A stretch of 64,000 bases of DNA from assembly GCA_016716275.1 (NCBI GenBank), contig JADJWR010000003.1, positions 1,240,001 to 1,304,000 on the forward strand, given 5' to 3'. The notes under the pieces were generated by a model. That model was not told the origin of the DNA, searched no databases, and was given only the letters and a program-made list of their open reading frames with translations. Each line of letters opens with the position of its first letter. The stretch's first letter is position 1. This document shows, one piece after another, positions 57,857 to 64,000 of this stretch. The stretch is from Burkholderiales bacterium (lineage in GTDB: Bacteria; Pseudomonadota; Gammaproteobacteria; Burkholderiales; Burkholderiaceae_F). A program made the position numbers and the translations under genes.

Positions 57857-57885
57857 ACTATAGGGGCAAATGCGGCCGTGCACAA
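57857..57885 (-). promoter_or_regulatory. sigma-70 promoter for leuA
   Basis: Minus strand TTGTGC, 17-base spacer, TATAGT (-10 at 57857-57862, -35 at 57880-57885). Five of six -10 bases and the TTG of the -35 match. It lies just after the pssA stop and points to leuA. Confidence 0.45.
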
Positions 57886-57914
57886 CCGCACGGCGCCCCC
57901 GGCAGGCGGCGCTG

Positions 57915-58748
57915 CTATCGCCCGCCGGGCTCGGCCGGCAGCGGGCGCGCCGGGTTCGGCTCGCCGCGGAACCAGCGCCACGCCCAGTACACATAGCCGG
58001 ACACGGCGTAGCAGCAGAACAGCGTGAACAGCGCGATCGGCGGATCCGAGGAGATGACGAAGATGAGCACGATGATCGCCACCATCACCCAGAACGGCAC
58101 GCTGCGGGCCAGCTGGAAACTCTTGCCGCTGTAGAACGGCGCGCTGGAGACCATCGTCAGGCCGGCATAGACGGTGAAGCCGAAGGCGACCCAGGGCATT
58201 GCCGCATCCTTGATGTGGAACTTGTTGTCGATCGCCAGCCAGACGAATCCCGCCACCAGCGCCGCCGCAGCCGGGCTCGGCAGCCCCTGGAAGAAGCGCT
58301 TGTCGACCACGCCCAGATTGGCGTTGAAGCGCGCCAGGCGCGCCGCGGCGCAGGCGCAGTAGACGAAGGCGCCGGCCCAGCCCCAGCGGCCGAGCCCGCT
58401 GAGGATCCACTCGTACATCACCAGTGCCGGCGCGACGCCGAACGAGGTCATGTCGGACAGCGAATCGAGCTGCTCGCCGAAGGCGCTCTGCGTGTTGGTC
58501 AGCCGCGCGACGCGGCCGTCCATGCCGTCGAGCACCATGGCGACGAAGATGGCGATCGCCGCCGCCTCGAAGCGCTGGTTCATCGCCTGCACGATGGCGA
58601 AGAAGCCGGCGAACAGCGCCGCCATCGTGAACAGGTTCGGCAGCAGATAGATGCCGCGACGACGCGCCGCCGGCCGCACCACGATCTCGTCGGCCACCGG
58701 GACGACGGGCCGCAGGTGCGGGCGCGGCTTGCGGCGGCGGAATCGCAT
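57915..58748 (-). CDS. pssA: CDP-diacylglycerol-serine O-phosphatidyltransferase
   Basis: 277 residues, about seven helices. The CDP-alcohol phosphotransferase motif DGMDGRVARL plus FGEQLDSLSD is complete. Makes phosphatidylserine in the inner membrane. The basic N-terminus (MRFRRRKPRPH) and the IYLLPNLFTMAALFAGF opening are type II PssA. Nine bases after psd, which supplies the next step. Confidence 0.95.
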   Translation of the reverse strand: MRFRRRKPRPHLRPVVPVADEIVVRPAARRRGIYLLPNLFTMAALFAGFFAIVQAMNQRFEAAAIAIFVAMVLDGMDGRVARLTNTQSAFGEQLDSLSDMTSFGVAPALVMYEWILSGLGRWGWAGAFVYCACAAARLARFNANLGVVDKRFFQGLPSPAAAALVAGFVWLAIDNKFHIKDAAMPWVAFGFTVYAGLTMVSSAPFYSGKSFQLARSVPFWVMVAIIVLIFVISSDPPIALFTLFCCYAVSGYVYWAWRWFRGEPNPARPLPAEPGGR

Positions 58749-58756
58749 CGCGACGC

Positions 58757-59395
58757 CTACAGCTCGGCGAGGATGGTGCTGGTCGCCGCCACGCGGTCGC
58801 CAACCGCCACCCGAGGCCGCGCGGCGAGCGGCAGGTAGACGTCGACCCGCGAGCCGAAGCGGATGAAGCCGTAGCGCTGGCCGCGGGCGAGCCGGTCACC
58901 GGCCTTCACGTAGCACAGGATGCGGCGCGCGATCAGTCCGGCCACCTGCACCACGGTGATGCGCTCGCCGTCGAGCCTGAGCACCATCGCGTTGCGCTCG
59001 TTCTCGGTTGAAGCCTTGTCGAGATCGGCGTTGACGAAGCTGCCGCGCGAGTACTCGACCCGCTCCACGGTGCCGTCCACCGGCGAGCGGTTCGAATGGA
59101 CGTTGAAGACGTTCATGAACACGCTGATCAGCAGCGTGTCCCGCTCGGTGTACGGGTCGCGCGCGCGCTCGACCTTGACGATGCGGCCGTCGGCCGGCGC
59201 CAGCACCGCGCCGGGCTGCTGCGGTACTGCGCGCGGCGGATCGCGGAAGAACTGCACGACGAAGATCATGGCCAGCCACAGCGGCAACGACCACGCAAAG
59301 CCGGCCACCGCCCAGACAGCCACGGCAGCGGCGAGCGAGGCGACGACGAACGGCCAGCCTTCGCGGGCGATGATCGGATGCGGATAGGCGGTCAA
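58757..59395 (-). CDS. psd: phosphatidylserine decarboxylase, short (archaeal/Psd-A) type
   Basis: 212 residues. Self-processing site RFGSRVD (Gly-Ser, giving the pyruvoyl group) near residue 182, PADGRIVKVER and FMNVFNVHSNRSPVDG. Two N-terminal helices. Turns phosphatidylserine into phosphatidylethanolamine. Gene order psd-pssA-leuA is usual in betaproteobacteria. Confidence 0.94.
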   Translation of the reverse strand: MTAYPHPIIAREGWPFVVASLAAAVAVWAVAGFAWSLPLWLAMIFVVQFFRDPPRAVPQQPGAVLAPADGRIVKVERARDPYTERDTLLISVFMNVFNVHSNRSPVDGTVERVEYSRGSFVNADLDKASTENERNAMVLRLDGERITVVQVAGLIARRILCYVKAGDRLARGQRYGFIRFGSRVDVYLPLAARPRVAVGDRVAATSTILAEL

Positions 59396-59461
59396 CGCGG
59401 CGGCCTTCGGTTGGTCAGGCGCTATGGTATCCGCAAGCCACGGCCGGCATCGCGGCCGACG

Positions 59462-60187
59462 CTACGGCGGCAGCAGTCGTGCCCTGCCGGTCACTGTCAT
59501 CTGCTGAACGGAACGTCCGGCATCGAGCTGCGGCTCCTCGACCGGCGGTGCGCTGCTGGCCATCATCTCGGCGCGCATCCGCGGCACCGGCGGCGGTACG
59601 ACGCCGAAGTTCAGCTCCTCGAGCCGCACACGTTCCGCCGGTACCTTCAGCGCACGCGCCGCGGCGTTCACCTTGTCGTTCAGGTTGGCGATCGCCTGTT
59701 CGATGAGTTCCGCCTCGAGCTTCGCCCGGGCGGCGCGCGACAGCCGGAACTCGATGCCGGCCAGCGCCAGGTGCTGCTGCCCGGCGGCTACCGCCCGCGG
59801 CAGCGCCGCCAGGTCGCTGGTGCGCAGCGACACCCCCTGCCGCACCCGCCAGCCGACCAGCTTGCGCTGACTGCCCGGCTGGTAGACGGGGTAGCTGGTG
59901 TAGCCGGTGGTCTCGACCAGCCCCTTCGGATCGGCCCGCTTCAGCTGCGCCACGCCTTCGGCCACCCGCTGGTTCACCAGCGACTGGGCACGCGGCAGGT
60001 CTGCCTCCTGCGTTTCGAAGAAGAACTGCGCCAGCGCCTCGTCGTTGTCGACCTCGACGGCGCTGCTGCCGGTCATCAGCAGCAGCGTGCCTTCGCCGCG
60101 CAGCGCCGGCGCCGGCGCCTGCGCAGCCGCCAGAGAAGCGGAAAGGAAGACAACGGCAGCGAAGGCGGTCAGTGCTCGTGCATGCAT
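59462..60187 (-). CDS. periplasmic SIMPL-domain (DUF541) protein
   Basis: 241 residues from the ATG beginning MHARALTAF; signal peptide to about residue 22 (SLAAA/QA). SIMPL features: NDEALAQFFFETQEAD, YPVYQPGSQRKLVGWRVRQGVSLRT and the end QQMTVTGRARL. Members are thought to form oligomers linked to oxidative stress; precise role unknown. Stands alone with 66 bases to psd. Confidence 0.8.
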   Translation of the reverse strand: MHARALTAFAAVVFLSASLAAAQAPAPALRGEGTLLLMTGSSAVEVDNDEALAQFFFETQEADLPRAQSLVNQRVAEGVAQLKRADPKGLVETTGYTSYPVYQPGSQRKLVGWRVRQGVSLRTSDLAALPRAVAAGQQHLALAGIEFRLSRAARAKLEAELIEQAIANLNDKVNAAARALKVPAERVRLEELNFGVVPPPVPRMRAEMMASSAPPVEEPQLDAGRSVQQMTVTGRARLLPP

Positions 60188-60341
60188 CGGTAGCCTCGGT
60201 TGGACGATCAACGGTGGCAAGGGTAGTCGTTCGACGCCAGCGGTCAAACGCTGCCGCCGGCGCAGCGGCAGACTGCCGGCTGTACCTGGCGCCGAAGATC
60301 GGCTAGAACATCATGAGCCCGACTGCCCAGGAGCTGCTGCC

Positions 60342-60980
60342 TTGCCGATCTCCCTGGTGCTGGCCGACGACCACCCGCTGGTGCTCGGCGGCCTGCAATC
60401 CTTGCTTGCGCGCGAAGCCGACATGCGGGTGCTGGACTGCTGCGCCGACGGACTGACGGCGCTGCACGCCGTCGAACGGCACCGGCCCGACATCCTGGTT
60501 CTCGACGTCAGGATGCCGCGGCTCGACGGGATGGCGATGCTGCAGGAGCTGCGGCGGCGCGACCTGCGCACGCGCGTGATCCTGCTCGCCGCCGAGCTGC
60601 GCGCCGCGCAGGTGACTGAGGCAGCGCAGCTCGGCGTGCGCGGCCTGCTGCTCAAGGACATGGCGCTGAGCACGCTGGTCCAGTGCATCCGTACCGTCTA
60701 CGAGGGTGGCCAGTGGCCGCCCCATCGCTCGCTCGCCAGCGCCACCGAACAGTGGCGCAGGCAGTCGCGCGGCGCAGACGATCCGGCGGCGCTGCTCACC
60801 GCCCGTGAGTTGCAGGTGGTGCGCTGCGTGGCGCGGGGCCTGCGAAACCGGCAGATCGCCAGCGAACTGGCGATCAACGAGGGCACGGTGAAGATCCACC
60901 TGCACAACGCCTCCCGCAAGCTGAAGGTCGACGGGCGGCTGGCGCTCGGCATCTACGCGCGCGACGCCGGCATCGCCTGA
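60342..60980 (+). CDS. orphan NarL/LuxR-type response regulator
   Basis: 212 residues from a TTG start with AGGAG 8 bases upstream; the nearby ATG at 60313 is in another frame. Receiver domain with acidic pair DD (9-10), phospho-acceptor Asp55 in LVLDVRMPRLDG and Lys105 in LLKDM; but the usual switch Thr/Ser after strand 4 reads Ala (RVILLAAE). C-terminal LuxR HTH: LTARELQVVRCVARGLRNRQIA and EGTVKIHLHNASRKLKV. No histidine kinase is adjacent. Targets unknown. Confidence 0.85.
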   Translation: MPISLVLADDHPLVLGGLQSLLAREADMRVLDCCADGLTALHAVERHRPDILVLDVRMPRLDGMAMLQELRRRDLRTRVILLAAELRAAQVTEAAQLGVRGLLLKDMALSTLVQCIRTVYEGGQWPPHRSLASATEQWRRQSRGADDPAALLTARELQVVRCVARGLRNRQIASELAINEGTVKIHLHNASRKLKVDGRLALGIYARDAGIA

Positions 60981-61028
60981 CCGCCGGCGCGGCGGTTCCT
61001 GCGTTGCCTCCGGCGAGACGCTCCAGGC

Positions 61029-62045
61029 TCAGTTGCGCGAGCGGTCGACCAGCCGGTTGGCCTTGATCCACGGCATCATGGCCCTGAGCTTCTCGCCCAC
61101 CTTCTCGATCTCGTGCTCGGCCATCAGACGACGGCGCGCCAGCAGGGTCGGCGCACCAGCGCGGTTTTCCAGGATGAAGCTCTTGGCGTATTCGCCGGTC
61201 TGGATCCGCTCGAGCGCCTCCTTCATCGCCGCCTTGCTCGTCGGGTTGATCACCGACGGCCCGGTGACGTACTCACCGTACTCGGCGTTGTTGGAGATCG
61301 AGTAGTTCATGTTGGCGATGCCGCCCTCGTACATCAGGTCGACGATCAGCTTCAGTTCGTGCAGGCACTCGAAGTAGGCCATTTCGGGCGCGTAGCCGGC
61401 ATCGACCAGCGTCTCGAAGCCGGCCTTCACCAGTTCGACGCAGCCGCCGCACAGCACCGCCTGCTCGCCGAAGAGATCCGTCTCGGTCTCCTCGCGGAAG
61501 TTGGTCTCGATGATGCCGGCCTTGCCGCCGCCGATCGCCGCCGCGTACGACAGCGCCAGGTCGCGAGCGCGGCCGGTGACGTCGCGGTGCACGGCGATCA
61601 GCATCGGCACGCCACCGCCGCCGGCGTAGGTCGAGCGCACCGTATGGCCGGGCGCCTTCGGCGCCACCATGACGACGTCCAGGTCGGCGCGCGGCTGCAC
61701 CTGCCCATAGTGGATGTTGAAGCCATGGGCGAAGGCGAGCGCCGCGCCCTGCTTGATGTTGGCGTGGATCGACTCGCGGTAGACCTCGGCGTGGTTCTCG
61801 TCGGGCAGCAGGATCATCACGATGTCGGCGTTCTTGACCGCCTCGGCGACCTCCTTGACCGCGAAGCCGGCGTTCTGCGCCTTCTTCCACGAGGCGCCGC
61901 CGGCACGCAGCGCGACCGTCACCTCGACGCCCGAGTCCTTCAGGTTCATCGCGTGCGCGTGCCCCTGCGAGCCGTAGCCGACGATCGCCACGTGCTTGCC
62001 CTTGACCAGCGACAGATCGGCATCCTTGTCGTAGTAAACCTTCAT
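61029..62045 (-). CDS. ilvC: ketol-acid reductoisomerase
   Basis: 338 residues, class I. NADPH motif VAIVGYGSQGHAHAMNLKDSG, AFAHGFNIHYGQ, and Mg ligands in ETETDLFGEQAVLCGG and ECLHELKLIVDLMYEGG. Second step of valine/isoleucine synthesis. Third gene of ilvBHC, 32 bases after ilvH. Confidence 0.98.
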   Translation of the reverse strand: MKVYYDKDADLSLVKGKHVAIVGYGSQGHAHAMNLKDSGVEVTVALRAGGASWKKAQNAGFAVKEVAEAVKNADIVMILLPDENHAEVYRESIHANIKQGAALAFAHGFNIHYGQVQPRADLDVVMVAPKAPGHTVRSTYAGGGGVPMLIAVHRDVTGRARDLALSYAAAIGGGKAGIIETNFREETETDLFGEQAVLCGGCVELVKAGFETLVDAGYAPEMAYFECLHELKLIVDLMYEGGIANMNYSISNNAEYGEYVTGPSVINPTSKAAMKEALERIQTGEYAKSFILENRAGAPTLLARRRLMAEHEIEKVGEKLRAMMPWIKANRLVDRSRN

Positions 62046-62077
62046 CTGTGTCCCCGTTGAATCGGTGAAAAACGGAA

Positions 62078-62569
62078 TCAAACCCTGAGAATCCTCTCGC
62101 CGCGGCCGATCCCCGAGCTTCCGGTGCGCACGGTCTCGAGGATGGCGGTGCGGTCGACCGCGCGGATGAACGCGTCGAGCTTGCCGGTGGCGCCGGTCAG
62201 CTCGATGGTGTAGGTGCGCTCGGTCACGTCGATGATGCGGCCGCGGAAGATGTCCGCCATCCGCTTCATCTCCTCGCGCTCCTTGCCCACCGCGCGCAGC
62301 TTGATCAGCATCAGCTCGCGCTCGGTGTATTCGGCCTCGGTCAGGTCGACGACCTTGACCACCTCGATCAGCCGGTTCAGGTGCTTGGTGATCTGCTCGA
62401 TGATGTCGTCCGAGCCGGTGGTGACGATGGTCATCCGCGACAGCGACGGATCCTCGGTCGGCGCCACGGTCAAGGTCTCGATGTTGTAGCCGCGCGCCGA
62501 GAACAGCCCGACCACGCGCGACAGCGCGCCGGGCTCGTTCTCCAGCAGAACTGCGATGATGTGGCGCAT
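62078..62569 (-). CDS. ilvH: acetolactate synthase small subunit
   Basis: 163 residues from ATG. ACT domain VLLENEPGALSRVVGLFSARGYNIE binds valine for feedback; second domain with ELTGATGKLDAFI. Activates the IlvB catalytic subunit. Confidence 0.96.
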   Translation of the reverse strand: MRHIIAVLLENEPGALSRVVGLFSARGYNIETLTVAPTEDPSLSRMTIVTTGSDDIIEQITKHLNRLIEVVKVVDLTEAEYTERELMLIKLRAVGKEREEMKRMADIFRGRIIDVTERTYTIELTGATGKLDAFIRAVDRTAILETVRTGSSGIGRGERILRV

Positions 62570-62604
62570 CTCAGTGCCCACCCTGTCGCCCGAACGGCGC
62601 TGAG

Positions 62605-62621
62605 CGTCCCTGCGAGGGACG
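62605..62621. repeat. hairpin between ilvB and ilvH
   Basis: Perfect 7-bp stem CGTCCCT/AGGGACG with loop gcg in the 78-base gap. It may tune the relative yield of the two subunits, or be a scattered repeat. A 26-codon frame overlaps it, starting ATGA at the ilvB stop, with no sign of being a real gene. Confidence 0.45.
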
Positions 62622-62647
62622 GCGAACCAGCAGGGCGTGGCGGTCGT

Positions 62648-64000
62648 TCATAGGTCCTCCGAGCCGAGCAGCATCTCGGTCAGACCCTTGCCCGCCTTGA
62701 CCATCGGCCAGACGTTCTCGGTCTGGTCGGTGATGATGTCGAGAAAGACCAGCCGGTCCTTCTGCGCAGTGAACGCCTCGCGCAGCGCCGGCTCGACGTC
62801 GGCAGGCTTGTCGATGCGCACGCCGAGGTGCCCGTAGCTCTCGGCCAGCCTGACGAAATCCGGCAGCGCGTCCATGTACGAGCTCGAGTAGCGGCTGCCA
62901 TAGTCGATCTGCTGCCACTGCCGCACCATGCCGAGGTAGCGGTTGTTCAGGTTGACGATCTTCGGCGTCAGGCCGTACTGCTTGCAGGTCGACAGCTCCT
63001 GGATACACATCTGGATCGACGCCTCGCCGGTGATCACCGCCACCTGCGCGCCGGGATTGGCCATCTGCACGCCCATCGCGTACGGCAGGCCGACGCCCAT
63101 CGTGCCCAGGCCGCCGGAGTTGATCCAGCGGCGCGGCTTCTCGAACCGGTAGTACTGGGCCGCCCACATCTGGTGCTGGCCGACGTCGGAGGTGACGAAG
63201 GCGTCGCCGCCGGTGACCTTCCACAACGTCTCGACGACGTGCTGCGGCTTGATCAGCGGGCTCGCCCGGTCGTACTTCAGGCAGTCGCGCCGGCGCCATT
63301 CGCCGATCCGCTCCCACCAGGTCTTCAGTGCCGCGGTGTTGACGCGAGGCGGCGCCGCCTCGAGCTGGGCCAGCAGCTCGGTCATCACCTCCTTCACGTC
63401 GCCGACGATCGGCACGTCGACCTTCACGCGCTTGGAGATCGACGACGGGTCGACATCGATGTGGACGATCTTGCGCTGGTTCTGTGCAAAGTGCTTGGGG
63501 TTGCCGATCACCCGGTCGTCGAAGCGGGCGCCGATGGCTAGCAGCACGTCGCAGTCCTGCATCGCCATGTTGGCCTCGTAGGTGCCGTGCATGCCCGGCA
63601 TGCCGAGGAACTTCGGATCCGAGGCCCGGAAGCCGCCGAGGCCCATCAGGGTGCTGGTGCAGGGATAGCCGAGCAGGTTCACCAGCCGGTTCAGCAGTTC
63701 GCTGGCATCGGACAGGATCACGCCGCCGCCGGTGTAGATCATCGGCCGCTCGGCCGCGGCGAGCAGTTGCACCGTCTTCTTGATCTGCCCCTGGTGGCCC
63801 TTGAGCACCGGGTTGTACGAACGCATCGCCAGCTGGCGCGGGTACTCGAACTTGCAGCGGGCGACCGTGACGTCCTTCGGGATGTCGACCAGCACCGGGC
63901 CGGGCCGGCCGCTGCGGGCAATGAAGAACGCCTTGGCGATGGTCGACGCAAGATCGCGGACGTCCTTGACCAGGAAATTGTGCTTCACGCAGGGCCGGGT
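62648..64000 (-). CDS. ilvB: acetolactate synthase large subunit, 5' end outside window
   Basis: The last 450 residues are visible; the N-terminal PYR domain is off the right edge. FAD domain with MGLGGFRASDPKFLGMPGMHG and ARFDDRVIGN; ThDP domain with TSDVGQHQMWAAQYY, NSGGLGTMGVGLPYAMG and the ThDP/Mg motif GEASIQMCIQELSTCKQYGL then NLNNRYLGMVRQWQ. Makes acetolactate and acetohydroxybutyrate. In the ThDP motif the usual GDG-type start reads GEA (TGEASIQM), as in other betaproteobacterial IlvB that I recall. Confidence 0.96.
   Translation of the reverse strand, partial: TRPCVKHNFLVKDVRDLASTIAKAFFIARSGRPGPVLVDIPKDVTVARCKFEYPRQLAMRSYNPVLKGHQGQIKKTVQLLAAAERPMIYTGGGVILSDASELLNRLVNLLGYPCTSTLMGLGGFRASDPKFLGMPGMHGTYEANMAMQDCDVLLAIGARFDDRVIGNPKHFAQNQRKIVHIDVDPSSISKRVKVDVPIVGDVKEVMTELLAQLEAAPPRVNTAALKTWWERIGEWRRRDCLKYDRASPLIKPQHVVETLWKVTGGDAFVTSDVGQHQMWAAQYYRFEKPRRWINSGGLGTMGVGLPYAMGVQMANPGAQVAVITGEASIQMCIQELSTCKQYGLTPKIVNLNNRYLGMVRQWQQIDYGSRYSSSYMDALPDFVRLAESYGHLGVRIDKPADVEPALREAFTAQKDRLVFLDIITDQTENVWPMVKAGKGLTEMLLGSEDL

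Noticed and set aside
62573..62651. 26-codon frame overlapping the ilvB stop
   Set aside because: Spans the GC hairpin, has no family features, and looks like chance in repeat-like DNA.

Overview
The window is a high-GC, densely coded bacterial chromosome segment. It fits a betaproteobacterium, most likely Burkholderiales. The evidence is gene order (rpsO-pnp-quinone oxidoreductase-tpiA-secG-tRNA-Leu-nuoABCDEFGHIJKLMN-NUDIX; ilvB-ilvH-ilvC ahead of psd-pssA-leuA), TRAP and CoA-transferase genes typical of the group, and an intergenic GC hairpin of a type I associate with Burkholderiales. Two stretches with 23-base G runs (about 25.67 kb and 48.07-48.20 kb) look like assembly scars, suggesting a metagenome-derived or gap-filled assembly.

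0-5.1 kb: minus-strand operon of an ApbE flavin transferase, a 1000-residue tri-haem lipoprotein related to hydrazine synthase alpha, a small CX4CH lipoprotein and an SH3b-domain protein cut by the window edge. 5.1-13.2 kb: metabolic genes, including a PLP-dependent cysteine synthase/desulfhydrase-like enzyme, a DUF1624 membrane protein, a cation efflux protein, 3-oxoacid CoA-transferase A/B with a thioesterase and an SDR, the ETF:ubiquinone oxidoreductase and a DUF488 protein. A paired inverted REP-like element lies at 6.66-6.72 kb.

13.2-23.5 kb is the most interesting region. It holds a sigma-54 activator of the VpsR type, an outer-membrane barrel protein with an N-terminal coiled coil (FapF-like), a C39 peptidase-like protein (FapD-like), three secreted low-complexity or repeat proteins and a small lipoprotein. 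I read it as a Fap-like functional-amyloid or fibre-export system whose substrates differ from the Pseudomonas FapB/FapC proteins. A strong sigma-54 promoter sits before the fibre operon. A TGTC-N10-GACA site occurs both upstream of that promoter and upstream of the activator gene.

23.5-34.9 kb: purU, a CAP-domain lipoprotein, a cystathionine gamma-synthase-family enzyme, a divergent pair of an acyl-ACP reductase-like protein and an iron-type alcohol dehydrogenase (both with basic tails), a TRAP transporter and a NUDIX hydrolase. 34.9-49.7 kb: all 14 subunits of respiratory complex I, with the 5' end of nuoD damaged by one of the scars. 49.8-54.8 kb: tRNA-Leu(GAG), secG, tpiA, quinone oxidoreductase, pnp, rpsO. 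55.0-64 kb: a DUF457-type membrane protein, leuA with a possible Leu-rich leader peptide and promoter, pssA, psd, a SIMPL-domain protein, an orphan LuxR-type response regulator, ilvC, ilvH and the 3' part of ilvB, which runs off the right edge.

All functions come from reading motifs and gene order; no similarity search was run.
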